Notes under the pieces: model-generated
Told to the model about the DNA's origin: nothing
The model's input: the letters and a program-made list of their open reading frames with translations, nothing else
The model's database searches: none
In this document: positions 42,627 to 58,339 of the stretch, piece after piece
How positions within the stretch are numbered: the stretch's first letter is position 1
How the letters are laid out: the number at the start of each line of letters is the position of its first letter
Source of the DNA: Mesostigma viride
Lineage: Eukaryota > Streptophyta > Mesostigmatophyceae > Mesostigmatales > Mesostigmataceae
NCBI GenBank assembly: GCA_009746045.1
Contig: RPFO01000167.1
Coordinates: forward strand, 2,477,648-2,541,647
DNA: 64,000 nt
Direction of reading: 5' to 3'
Translations under genes and position numbers: made by a program

Positions 42627-42715
42627 ATCTCCACTGCTCTCATGGCGATTGCAAATGCTTCATGCCGCAGACATCTCCACTGCTCTCACGGCGATTGCAA
42701 ATGCTTGATGCCGCA
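42627..42715 (+). repeat. 46-bp tandem repeat, two copies
   Basis: ATCTCCACTGCTCTC[A/G]... GGCGATTGCAAATGCTT occurs at 42627 and 42673. The first copy was split at ATCTC by the foldback element. Confidence 0.8.
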
Positions 42716-43274
42716 CCTCTGCTTACAGCAGAAAAGCTTCCTCCGGGCGAGGCACCTGACTGGAACCAACACCCATTCCTTGGCTTCACAACGTGGCCAT
42801 GACAGCATCGTGAATCTGCTTCGCCAACGCCCACACTTCAGGACCCGCGCCCTGCACCGCCATGGCCACAGGCTGCACCGCTGCAATTGATGCAGCATTC
42901 ACTGCCTGCGCCGCACCATGTACTGCATGCACGAAAGCCAATCCTGGCTCGGTTATCATGGTCTTGCCCGATTCCTGCTGCTTCTTCTTCTTCGATGCGG
43001 TCATGCGCACTTTATACCCCTTCCTCTCCAAGCACGCCTTTGAAGCACCTGGCTCGTGCGGTGCTGAATATGCTTCTGAAGGCGCGCCTTCTAAACACGA
43101 AATGTTGGCAATGTATGATTCCCAAACGGCATGATAGGCACATAATCAGTCCCATTAGTTGCTTTGCGGCAGTCAATGCACCAGAACACCTGTTGAAAAA
43201 AGAAGGTTATGCACGCTAGCGATTACCCGCGGCAAGAAGCAATCAACACGCCTCGCTAACAACTGCAACCACAA
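42716..43274. other. No recognisable gene
   Basis: A minus frame (43031-42786) is Ala/Val-rich with a Lys run (ASKKKKQQESGK) and has no known domain. Confidence 0.3.
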
Positions 43275-44070
43275 CACTAGGAACTCGGCTTTGAGAATGG
43301 GTGAGAAAAGGTGAGAAAAAGGGTGAGATGGGTGAGAAAAAGGGTGAGAAATGGGTGAGAATGGGTGAGAAAAGTGAGAAAATAGGGTGAGAAATGGGTG
43401 AGAATGGGTGAGAAAAGGGCAATCTCACCCGGGTGAGATTGCCCCAAAAAGGTGAAAAAAGGGGAAAAACGTGAGAAAAATCTCAAAAAACAGGACGTGA
43501 GATAAGTGAGAAAAACGGGAGGTGTGAAACGTGAGAAAAGTGAGAAAATCAGGACGTGAGAAGAGTGAGAAAAGTGAGAAAAGTGAGAAAAACAGGACGT
43601 GAGAGACGTGAGAAAACACAGCGCTGAAAAACACACCCATAATGCAATATGCTGGCAGCAGACACATGCATGCAGTGCTAGTAACAACCGCTGTTCAAAA
43701 CAGCAACAATAATGATTTTTTCATTAAATGTTTGAATAATTTTAATGTTTACAGCTGCAAGAACCCGTTGATTCAACTATTCAACACTGTTATGGGGTTA
43801 TGTACATCTTCGGCATTCAAATATGCCTGTTCAACACAGTCTGTTATGGCGTTATGACATCTTCTGCATTCAATGCCTATTCAACACAGTCTGTTACGGC
43901 GTTATGACATCTTCTGCATTCAATGCCTATCATCAAATACTATATGGTAGCTAGCTAACAAAGCGGGCCGGTCGACAGGGCGTCACATGCTGACTTGAAA
44001 GTGGAACCGCTTGCATTTTACTCTCGTGGTCCCTGCAAGAAATAAACAAACCGACACAATATACGCAAGA

Positions 44071-44410
44071 GGAAAAGAAATCAGATCCTTGACATAGATG
44101 TAAGCGTTCCAAAAGGATCTTGAGCTCAGCACCACCTAAAAATCCATGCAGCAAATGTGTATGGCAAATCATAATTCCATCAACATACAATTCTACACAT
44201 CCATGCATGCAAGAGGCCGGGGGAAAAAAAACAGGCCCTTGCAGATAAACATCTATACCTTCAAATGCCAAAATAATGACACCTATAATTCCCCCTAAAA
44301 TGAAAGCAGTGCAAGAGAAAAAAAAGACATCGGATCCTTGACATAGACATCACCATTCTACAAGGAAGAGCTCACCAGCACCTAACGGTCCATGCAGCAA
44401 ATGTGTAGAA
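44071..44410. repeat. About 245-bp degenerate direct repeat in CACTA B
   Basis: Phrases GAAATCAGATCCTTGACATAGA and CCATGCAGCAAATGTGTA recur 245 bp apart (44078/44325 and 44143/44390). Confidence 0.5.
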
Positions 44411-44609
44411 CCCAACACTCACTCTTATGGCAAAGCAGCCCCATGTGGCAAGGCAGCACCATACACATGAATCACACCATGCGCCAGATGTCACACGAGC
44501 AAGGCACAACGTTGTCGTCGGATCAGAAAGCAACAAACGTGAAAACGCTAGCGGCCCAAATCTGAGATTCCGCGGAACACAGAAAATAAGAAAGCTCAGA
44601 AGCTACCAG

Positions 44610-44690
44610 CAAGGGATCGAACATATGACCTTTGGCATGATTTCGCGGCTGTGTGAGTCTCCTGATCCGAAGGCATCTCACTTAATTAAC
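44610..44690 (-). other. tRNA-like fragment
   Basis: Minus strand GCCTTCGGATCAGGAGAC then, after about 35 nt containing AGCCGCG, TGTTCGATCCCTTG. Same order as 1425-1500. No cloverleaf can be completed; a tRNA-derived SINE fragment is possible. Confidence 0.35.
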
Positions 44691-44861
44691 GTTTCGAAAC
44701 AGCCAAACTGCGAAAATCTCTTACCGGAGAGAGTTGCCAATATCAAGGAGACAACCAGCGCAGGCCAGAAATCGGGAGAATCCGGACCATGGTAGCTCGA
44801 GCCTGCCGTTATCTTGTCCGCGTTTTCGAGTCGTGCAGGATTATGAATATGAATGGAGATG

Positions 44862-45812
44862 GAAATGTGTAGCCTTGTGCATTGAAATTATGGCTGGCTG
44901 ACGTGAAGAGCGACTACATGACCTAGACGATGGGGCCGGAAACAGCTTGCTTGATTGTGTTTCATCGTGGGCAACGAGTCCAACGACTACTTTCTCTGGG
45001 CGGCAAACTGCGGCAAATTGAACGCAAACCTCATCATGAAATCTTGACCGTCGAAATGTAAGAATCCGACGACTTATGCAGTATGCCGCGTAATTTTCTG
45101 TTGCGGGAGAGCCGTTGGGCCGGTTCCCGACGCGGGCGACCAGTGGTTTGCATTAAGTTAACTTACCTGAAGTTCTCCAACAGAAGTGACTCAAGCCGCA
45201 TGATGGCACTCATCGACGGCCTCAGTCTATTGACGCGTCGGCCCGATTTTGGCGGCACCCAATTTGACCCCAACGGCACCTACCGACAAAGGGCATACGT
45301 ACGTTTCACGCGCACCACGACCTTCGAGCTCTGCTATGGCGGTGGTGCCGTGGGGCCCGCATCAGACTGCGGGCCCTTATCTGCTATGGCGGTGCTGCCG
45401 TTGGGCCCGCATCAGAATTCAGGCCCTTTATGCAGGCGGGCCCTTAATGCATGTTACTTTTTTATTCTTCTGCATACAAATATGAAGCAATGAGGTCGTG
45501 TCCTCCGGATTTTTGCATTTGCACCGTGTGCAGTTCTTGGACGTTTGGAAACATGCATGATGGCATGTGGCTAATGTAATGACTGAATCAAGCTAGACCG
45601 TTTCAGTGGTTTTTCATTTGCGGGTATTTCCTCGTAAATGGTGGGAAAGCGATCGCAGCAATGGTTCTCACCACTAGACACTCCCGGCCAGTGAAGCTCG
45701 AAAAACACGCCCTGATCAAGCAAGCTGTTTCCGGCCCCACTGTATAGGTCATCTTACAGTCGCTCTTTGCGTAAGCCAGCCATAATTTCAATGAACAAGG
45801 CTACACATTTGC
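44862..45812. mobile_element. Nested element with about 95-bp inverted ends
   Basis: AATGTGTAGCCTTG[T/G]... ATTGAAATTATGGCTGGCT ... GGGGCCGGAAACAGCTTGCT at 44862-44960 is inverted at 45710-45812. The centre has GGGCCCGCATCAGA repeated (45352, 45408). Target duplication not resolved; superfamily unknown. Confidence 0.5.
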
Positions 45813-45917
45813 ATACTCTTTTCTTGGTTATCGGTGTGCCTTTGTTTGGATGCAGGGGGGATCGCTGTGCTGACACAACGCGTTCAACGTGCTGGGAATC
45901 AACAATCCTGACGTCCC

Positions 45918-46395
45918 AAGGTGTACTGGAGGGGCGGGGACCTGATGATCAACCACAAGATGTGGACGCCCCCTGCGGGCTAGAATAGCCCTAGCTTGTA
46001 ATCATTGGTAGTCTCTGCCGCCATGGCAGCCATGCCTAGAATGTTTGCCTAGCTGAGCCACTATACCTAGTCACGTGCACCGCTAACACACGGTACACAA
46101 CCAGCCATAGCCTTAGCTTAGTCCTTGTACAACCATGCTACGTCATGGCTATGCTCAGATTACTTGCCCATGCACCCGTTATGATATGCTCACATGGGTC
46201 TTATTGCACCCACAGATTGCCGGATCGTTTATCGGGTCCAATAGCAGCTGCGACATGCCTTTGGCATGAAGGAGAAAGGGGGTCTGTGCCCTTCCTGTTG
46301 TGCACACACAGGGGTTAAAAGCACTTCGGTGCTCCGTGACCCAACGGGAGCACGAGTTTAATTTATCATGTAATTAATTAATTAGTGGTGCTGAG
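45918..46395 (+). mobile_element. 3' end of an ORF1-type retroelement, sense
   Basis: KVYWRGGDLMINHKMWTPPA then G and TAG (45981-45983) matches the ORF1 C-terminus at 24935-25012 (KPVYWRGAVIHVDHKPWQPP). It is followed by a 3' UTR shared with 13330-13660, the hairpin GCTCCGTGACCCAACGGGAG and CACGAG (46331-46356), and a TTAATTAA tail. Confidence 0.7.
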
Positions 46396-46792
46396 TTTAT
46401 TTTCACATCAATGACTTAATGAAATAAAGCTCATGATTTTTCTCGTGTTACACTCTTGGTGAGAAATTTCTCACCACGTTGACTTGTGATTTTTCTCGTG
46501 TTAGTGATTTTTCTCGTGTTGGTGAGAAACTTCTCAATTTTTTCACTTTTTCTCACTTTTTCTCACCCATTCTCACCCATTCTCACCTTTTTTCTCACTT
46601 TAGGGTTTTTTCTCACCCAAATCTCACCCAAACCCCCTTTTTCTCACCAAAATCTCACCCTGGTGAGATTTTGTTGCCTAGCGTTTGCGGAAAAAAATTG
46701 AGATTTTTCTCACTTTTCTCACCTTTTTTCTCAAAGGGGTGAGAAAATTGAGGGTTTTTGAGAATTTTCTCAGAAATTGAGTTCCTAGTGAA

Positions 46793-49424
46793 TGTAATTC
46801 ATGACGGGCCACTCACCGCTACCCTGCTCTCCTGCTTCAATGTCTCCCCATTCTCAAGGCCTCCATTGTAAACCTCTCCGTCTTCACCATCGTCATCGTC
46901 TTCCTCTTCCTCCACCCCGACGTATCCGTGTTTCCTTTTCCTAAGATACCTAGGGTTGTTCAAGTCGTATGTGCGGCGTTGGCACACTTCCAACAAAATT
47001 TTGGCCGCCTCTACCCATTACCATTTATTCGTACTATCATAACATATCCAGGCGTTTGAAAAATCATTCCCTCGTTCGAATTTCTACCCCTGGGCGTCCA
47101 TGACGAGGCAGTCACGACGGGACGCAGATGCACAAAAATAAAACAAGGTGACATCCCTTCAATCATTGACCAAAAAACAGAATACGCGCAGAACTTGGAT
47201 TTCAACACCACGCACCCATTACCAGCGAGCACGGCTGGCCTGCAACCGCCATCATTTCATAACCAGAAGCCAGGGCCCACACTCCATCCCGTTACCTCAT
47301 CTTCCACGCACGGCTTCCGCTGCTTCCCTCTGCTCTTTCGCATTCTCCGCCAGCAACCTCGCCTTCTCCTCGTCCAACAATCCACTAAGAATAAAATCCC
47401 CTCTATTGGATGCCATTCAGACGAACTTTGCTAGCGTCTTTTCACCGGCCCCAGCACACATGATCTATAGCCGCTTAATGACAACGGCCGACAACGACAA
47501 CCATGCTGAATGGGCGAAAAAGGCTGATAACTACATTTTTATATTTCGCTGCATTTGCTAATAGACACGCACGTTCTCCCACTTCTCCATTACAATATAA
47601 TTATCCATCTGGCCGTGTACAGGCAAAGATCCCCGAAGTAACTTACTGAAACGTATCTTACAGCATCGGATCACTGGCACCTAATCTATACAGGTGCTAG
47701 ATTACCAACCAAGACCCGTCGCGGTAATTTACTCTGTCGGTAATGAGTGGTTGCGCTGGATTAGGACAAATTGCGGAAGGCATCAGAAGTGTCCTAAATG
47801 AAAAGTTGGCAAACATGTTTTTTTTATGCCAGGAGCATTTCAGAATATGTTTTAACAAGTTTTGTCAAGAAATTTTAATCAGCGCTTGTGTTTCAAGGAA
47901 AGTATTCCATGCTGTAATGCATATTTGCTATACACACTGTCTCCGACATGGCATCATGATTGAAGATGCTGAGATCCTATGATTATAATACATATAATGC
48001 ATTCATAATTCATTGTCTGGCTGAAATAAACATCTTTCATGCATGTATCAATATCAATTCAGTGGAGAGACCATGCTGAGTCCGGCAAAGTTTGCACGCG
48101 GGATTATGCCATGTATTAGGATCACAGGTGCCGCCAGGTCTGCTAGCTAACGCACAGGGTCGCGGCTTCGCGGCTTTGCGGAGTATGTTATATACCAACA
48201 ATGCATGTGTTGGATCAAGCTCCCATGCGTCTCGACTGATCACAACAAACTGAACCAAAGATGGATGCTACTTGGGAGCAACCGCAGTGGGCACCAATTG
48301 AATCAAGGAGCGGCAACGAGCATCATCGCCCCGCCTAATGGCGACGGCAGCAGCTAGCTAGCTAGGCGGTTTATAAAAACGCAATAGTGCCAGAAGCAAA
48401 CAACGGTTCAGTGCATGAATCACGAGTGTGTCCGCAATAGCACCGGTAGCAAGGATGATGTAAGACCGTGGCACTCGGGCAGTTACGGCACGCGGCAAGA
48501 GCAAATTGGCGCATAGTGGTTTAACGCATGTTCAATGGCCATTGCAAGTGCGCGAGGGTTGCAGCAACTATAGCACATTGCTTGCAGTGATGACAACGAG
48601 TCATAACATCATTGGTGACCCAGCCATTATAACTTCATTGTAGTTGTCAAAGCATCAAATCAGTTGACTGATCAAATTTGGGAGATCCAAGTGCTAGCCA
48701 TGCAGGGGAGCCAGCCATACAGGCCTGGAAATGCAACCCTGGCCCGGGCATATGATCTAACCCAGTGGCTTCGAAGAGACATTGCCACTCCCTGTGGAAT
48801 ACTACGTCCCGACACCGCTTCAGTCACGCATGTCAGTAAAACCGGTTCGTCCCCTGCCTGGCACACAAGGCCGAGGCAGGTGGGAGGGAAGTAACGGTGA
48901 AACATAATAATGGTTTGCATGGCATATATGCCACAAAATATGTCGGAGCCCAGCCCCCCGCAGGCCCCACCAGCCATGATGTGCAAGAATAAAAAACAGC
49001 GACACGTGAAGATGCAGCTAATAATGCTTGCAGCACCAGAGACGTATTCCACGTGCAACCCCCCTCCTCAGCACTGGCCCCATCCATGATCCCTGGAATC
49101 GCAATGGGCAACCACGGAGCATAAGTGGCAGTAGCAAACACGGTAGCGTGAATGGCACGAAGGGAATGAGTTCAGGACAGTGGTACAACCGCAACAGCAT
49201 ATAACAGCCGCAACAGCAGGATAAAGACAAGAACAACACACATTGTCAATTGTATATGGTAATATACAAGATATGTTGCCAGTGAATCCAATACGTGTCA
49301 GATCTATGCAGAAAGCCAGCCGGAGAAATGTCCATGGCACACATCACATATGAAGAAAGCAAAATTGCATGCACGGCGACAAAAAAAAAAACTACTACCA
49401 CGTGCTGATTGAAGACCAAGACGA
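46793..49424. other. No confirmed gene
   Basis: On minus, about 47010-46799 reads WVEAAKILLEVCQRRTYDLN then an acidic stretch VEEEEDDDDGEDGEV and a stop, possibly a last exon. It ends 8 bp from CACTA B. 47754-47777 (CTGGATTAGGACAAATTGCG) recurs inverted at 63550-63575. The rest shows no signal. Confidence 0.3.
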
Positions 49425-53873
<4,449 letters not shown>

Positions 53874-53930
53874 TGTGCCTACTCCGTCAGCATTCTCCCT
53901 ATCTGTAAACGCAACAACCTGGATTCCCAA

Positions 53931-54319
53931 CAGACTGCGATAGTAGAAACTTCAAACCAAGGTACCTGGACGCAGCTACCCTACCATTACTACCTAGCCA
54001 CAACTGGTTATGTCACGTATAGATTGGCCACCTCTAGTCTAGGTCCTGTCTGCTTCTGTCACCATCTAATAGCATCCGCATTTCATACCAATGATTCGTC
54101 CCCTGCAAAATCCAGAGACCCCAAAATCCAGAGGCGCCATTACATTCGCACAACAAACGCCGTACAGCAGATTATTAGCAGCTGGTTGTCTCACCTGCAG
54201 CACCTCTTTAAGACATTGTAATAGCACTGATGACAGCGTGGCGTTGCTTGACAGACAATCATCATGCCTTCGGCGTACCTCTCACGCACATCAGGTTACA
54301 GTGTACAGTTTAGGTCGAG
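53931..54319. other. Upstream flank of the transposase-like gene; no gene
   Basis: No recognisable promoter or inverted repeat matching the other end of the ORF was found by eye. Confidence 0.35.
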
Positions 54320-54900
54320 CTACTGTATCGATGCCTGGCCTCCGCTGGGGAAGCCTTGTCCGCGGAGATACGATGCCTGGCCTCGGCTGGGGAATATTGT
54401 ATACGTTGCCTGCCTCGGCTACGGAAACCTTGTCCGCGGAGATACGATGCCTGGCCTCCGCTGCATGGGGAAAACCTTGTCCGCGGAGATACGATGCCTG
54501 GCCTCGGCTGGGGAATATTTTATAAGATTCCTACCTCGGCTACGGAAACTCCTTGTCCGCGGAGATACGATGCCTGGCCTCCGCTGGGGAAAACCTTGTC
54601 CGCGGAGATACGATGCCTGGCCTCGGCAGGCTCGGCTGGGGAATATTTTATAAGATTCCTGTGTCGGCTACGGAAACTTTGTCCGCGGAGATACGATGCC
54701 TGGCCTCCGCTGGGGAAAACCTTGTCCGCGGAGATACGATGCCTGGCCTCGGCAGGCTCGGCTGGGGAATAATTTATACGTTGCCTGCCTCGGCTATGGA
54801 AAAACCTGTCCGCGGCGATACGAGGCCTGGCCTCCGCTGGGGAAAACCTTGTCTGCGGAGATACGATGCCTTGTACTAGGAAACGGACACGAAGCCTGGC
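54320..54900 (+). repeat. Higher-order minisatellite (43-bp and about 75-bp units)
   Basis: CTTGTCCGCGGAGATACGAT then GCCTGGCCTC[C/G]GCTGGGGAA is repeated about ten times. A short unit (…CCGCTGGGGAAAAC) alternates with a long unit carrying TATTTTATAAGATTCC and CTCGGCTACGGAAA. Frames on both strands are by-products. Confidence 0.85.
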
Positions 54901-55100
54901 TTCGGAGATACTATAATGCCTGGGATCCGCAACTGTCACCTCATTCAAACGCCGGATCTCCCGCCTGAGCCGGGGCTCCAGCCAGTGCCTCCGTCTTGGA
55001 ATGAATTTAACGCCGGAAACGATGGTATTCGGTGCGGCTAAACGATTGTTGGCGATAATGCCGGAAGCAATGAGTAGTGCTGCGGAAAAGTGAGTAATAA

Positions 55101-57913
55101 ATGTCAGAGAGCAACGGTGATGCCTGCTTTGCAGGCGAAAAGTGTAGGAAATTGGGAGGCGGAGCATCCGAGGATGGCGTTTCTAAGGAGGAGCTCTTGA
55201 GTGGCGCCAATCACCCATGCAGTGGGTCGTGTGGAAAGCACGTCCATGGGATATGCGTGGGGCTATTCAAGGACCCAGGTGCTGAAGAAGGGGCAGAATG
55301 GATGTGCCCCGAATGTTTTGCTGGGTCGTCCAAGCAAGACCAGGAAGCGACTCATCATGTCGGCAACAACCCACGTCCCCCCCTCCCGGCCGGCATCAAC
55401 TTTAATGCTCCAGTTTCCGAGGATGACCTGGCGGGGATGGTAGATCTTCATAGTAATTTGGGCGGGAAGGGCAAGGTTGCCGGGGATAAAAAGGACCGTG
55501 ACGACAAGAATGACAGTGACGACAAGATGGTCGACAGTGGCGATGACGATCCGGCCAGCCGTGGTGCACACCTGGGTTCCTCCGACCTGACGGGGGACAA
55601 TGCCATTGACAACGTGATGGAAAGTACCCCGGCCGACGAGCGTGGCAAAGGGTTCAGTCGCTCCGAGCACTACATTTCGCCACCGCGGAAACCCAATTTA
55701 TGCGAGAATGTGGTTCCGTCAATACGGCGGGGGTTACAAATTTAATTTCGAAGTTCGGCACCGTCGGATACCAGTAAAGCAACACTTGTTATCTAGAATC
55801 GCGCCATTTGGCATCAATTGGCCAGTTCTGAAAATTCGATGAAATCTCTAGTCCTTGGTCGAATATTTCCCTCCGATTCCGATGACGAAATTTGAGTACG
55901 AATTTCTTAGTACAGTCCACCGTTTTGTTCGGTTCAGTATATTCCCACGCCGCTTGCTGACCTGACGGAGGCCAAATTCGTACTGAACACTAGCGAAAGT
56001 GCGCTCGATACTAAAAATTGCTACTTCCGAGATGTCTGACGGAATTCCTGCTAGGTCCATGCTTTGGTACTGGACGGATGCTGAAAATCACTGTGTCTCT
56101 GTCCGAACGAGGAAAATTGTCAGAAATCTACTCTCGATACGAACGTAACGAAATTTCCTAGTATCTGACGCTCGGAGACCTGCCACCGTTTTCCCCTACT
56201 AGACCGAACCACATTCCCCGCTAAAAAAGGTGTCCTAGGCGGCGAAATGTAGTGAGCTGGAGGATGCCAAGATGACATTGAAATTTCCTTCACCTGATCC
56301 ACCGGTGCTCAAGACAATGCCGGTCCAAGGTCGAAATGAGAGCACCATATCTGTGGGGGGCGGGGTTCCTGGTTTTAGGGCCGAATGCGGGATCATGGCT
56401 CGGGCCGTCGTGAACCTTCACCCATATGGAGGCAAAATGTCGGCATCATTTTGGGCGGCTGGAAAAACAAGACCATGAGCGCTCTGTTAGCCCGCGAAAC
56501 GAAGAATTCGAGCTACAAGTCGTTGCTATGTTCGTTTACTCCTTCCATGACCAGGCCCGCACCCACCGGCATCCACTTCCACAACCAAGTGGCACTCATC
56601 GTGGCCAACAACCCTCCCAAGTGGTGCGATGTCCCTGGTGTAACGTTTCCGGGTAAATCCATCCCTGCAAACGCATGGAATGATGAAATGCAGGAGTGTT
56701 TGACGTGGGCCCAGGAGAACGAGCCCAATTTAGTTGCCCTGATGGGCAATGCGCCCGTCCCAAGCATCCTGCTCAGTAACGCATTCCCGCAGCGGGCCAC
56801 GATGGATCTGTGTGGTTCTCCTGATACGCCATCCCGAGAACGGCGGACACAAGACACCACCATGACCGATGCGGCACCGGCACCGCTCACGGATATCACC
56901 AACGCCGGGCTAGGGCGAGCGAAGCGAATCACCGCCAAGCAGGCCTTCCAGCCCCCCCCCCAGATGCCAAGAAGCGCCAGCCGGAGAAACGGCGCCCGGG
57001 GCCGCAGCCGTTGCAGGAGGCCCTGCCCGGCACAACGCGAGTACCAACAGAAGTGCAGGCACAACTGGAGGGTATGAAACAGCAGCAGGCCCAGCTTCTG
57101 CAAGAGGTCCAGCAGCAGCACCGACAACTCCAGCAGCAGTTGCAGCAGCAACAACAACAGCAGCAACAACAGCAGCGGCTGCTGCTGCAGCAAATGCAGC
57201 AAATACAGCAACAGCAACAGCAGCCGCCGCCGCAGCAGCAACGACAGGGGAGGCGGCAGCAGCAGGCACCGGCAGCCGAGGCCCCGCCGCCAGAAGCCCT
57301 GCCACCACCAGCACCGGCGACAGCACCGCCTTGCCTGCCACCACCAGCAGCCGTGCCGGCACCGCCTTATTACCCGCCGCCACCGGCACCCGCGGCGGCA
57401 TCGCCTTATTACCAGCCGCCACCGGCACCCGCGGCGGCACCGCCTTATTACCAGCCGCCACCGGCACCCGCGGCGGCACCGCCTTATTACCCGCCGCCAC
57501 CGGCACCCGCGGCGGCACCGCTTTACCAGCCGCCACCGGCACCCGCGGCGGCACCGCCTTATTACCCGCCGCCACCGGCACCCGCGGCGGCACCGCTTTA
57601 CCCGCCACCAACGGCAGCCGCCCAGGCACCGTATGCGCAGCCACCGGCACAAGCACTAGGATGGGACCAGCAGGTCCTGGCACCGGCAACCGCGCCGGCA
57701 CTGTTGACGCAGCCACAGTATGCGCCGGCACCATACACGCCGGCACCATACGCGCAGCCACCAGCAACTGCAGCCGCGGGATGGTACCAACAGCCACCGG
57801 CACCGGCGACATCAGCGGCTGCCGCTTGCATGGCAGCAGCCTCCCTCGATGACATTGGCATGGCAGCCGGCACCATTGCCGCAACCTCGTTACTACTGAC
57901 CGTTTTCATGTGA
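55101..57913 (+). pseudogene. Broken gene: PHD-like finger, Gln-rich and Pro-rich tail
   Basis: The first part (55101-55667) has CFAGEKC, then HPCSGSCGKHVHGICVG and WMCPEC, a PHD/RING-like zinc-finger spacing, followed by an acidic Lys/Asp stretch. The frame is cut by a CACTA MITE (55668-56254). Across one target copy (AG) it reads on in frame, SRSE then LEDAKMTLKFPSPDPPVLKT, to a TGA at 56478. Further coding continues in other frames: MSALLARETKNSSYKSLLCS from about 56472 and, after the C-run at 56957-56966, DAKKRQPEKRRPGPQPLQEA. The end is a Gln-rich coiled-coil-like stretch, then about ten-residue Pro/Ala/Tyr repeats (APAAAPPYYQPPP) to TGA at 57913. Two frame changes plus the insertion make it non-functional as read. 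The C-run shift could be a sequencing error. Confidence 0.6.
55668..56254. mobile_element. CACTA-type MITE, 587 bp, inserted in the PHD-like gene
   Basis: Perfect 14-bp inverted ends CACTACATTTCGCC, flanked by AG on both sides (55666-55667, 56255-56256). Removing it with one AG restores the reading frame. A weaker inverted match continues inward (GAATGTGGTTC[C/G]GTC). No coding capacity. Confidence 0.8.
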
Positions 57914-58339
57914 AGCAACCGTTTCTTGATATGGCATTCCATTGACACTATATCTAGGCTATGTGTTGCACGGATGCAACATGCTATTAATTATCTGGGC
58001 GTCCCGGTCATGGTAGGCTAGAGTATAATTTGTTCAAGAGGAACTCGGCGCAAAAGCCGCGGAGCTGTCTAGTCCAGGATATTGGACTGATTGATAATAA
58101 GGGCGTTATTAGCCATGCACGCCCAACAATGTCTCTTTGGACATTTTAAAATATTATACATGCACCTTGGCCATTATAATTGGCGGCATGTGTTAGCACC
58201 AATAGCTCAGTACACCCAAGTGCATGCATGCTACATCACTACCTCAAAATTCATTGTTGGTATTGAAATGTTTCCATGCCCGGGGAGGACTTCATGCATT
58301 ATGTGAGAAGATCGTATGAAATTACTGCATGGTACACTT
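57914..58339. other. No recognisable gene
   Basis: AT-rich flank between the broken gene and CACTA A. Confidence 0.4.

Larger units (their letters stand above)
43275..46790. mobile_element. CACTA (En/Spm-type) element B, 3516 bp
   Basis: Ends are CACTAGGAACTC (43275) and its inverse (46779-46790), flanked by AA on both sides (43273-43274, 46791-46792). Subterminal arrays of GGTGAGAAA-type motifs fill 43290-43620, and the inverse TTTCTCACC-type fill about 46450-46780. No transposase domain is recognised inside, so it is probably non-autonomous. Nested inside are an inverted repeat (44862-45812) and an ORF1-type retroelement 3' end (45918-46395). Confidence 0.82.

Noticed and set aside
54264-55167. 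Coding frames such as MSAEIRCLASAG repeats
   Set aside because: Frames follow the 43/75-bp minisatellite and are open on both strands with no splice or start evidence.
57011-57884. Minus-strand Val/Ala-rich frames opposite the Gln/Pro-rich region
   Set aside because: Reverse reading of CAG and CCGCCACCGGCA repeats.
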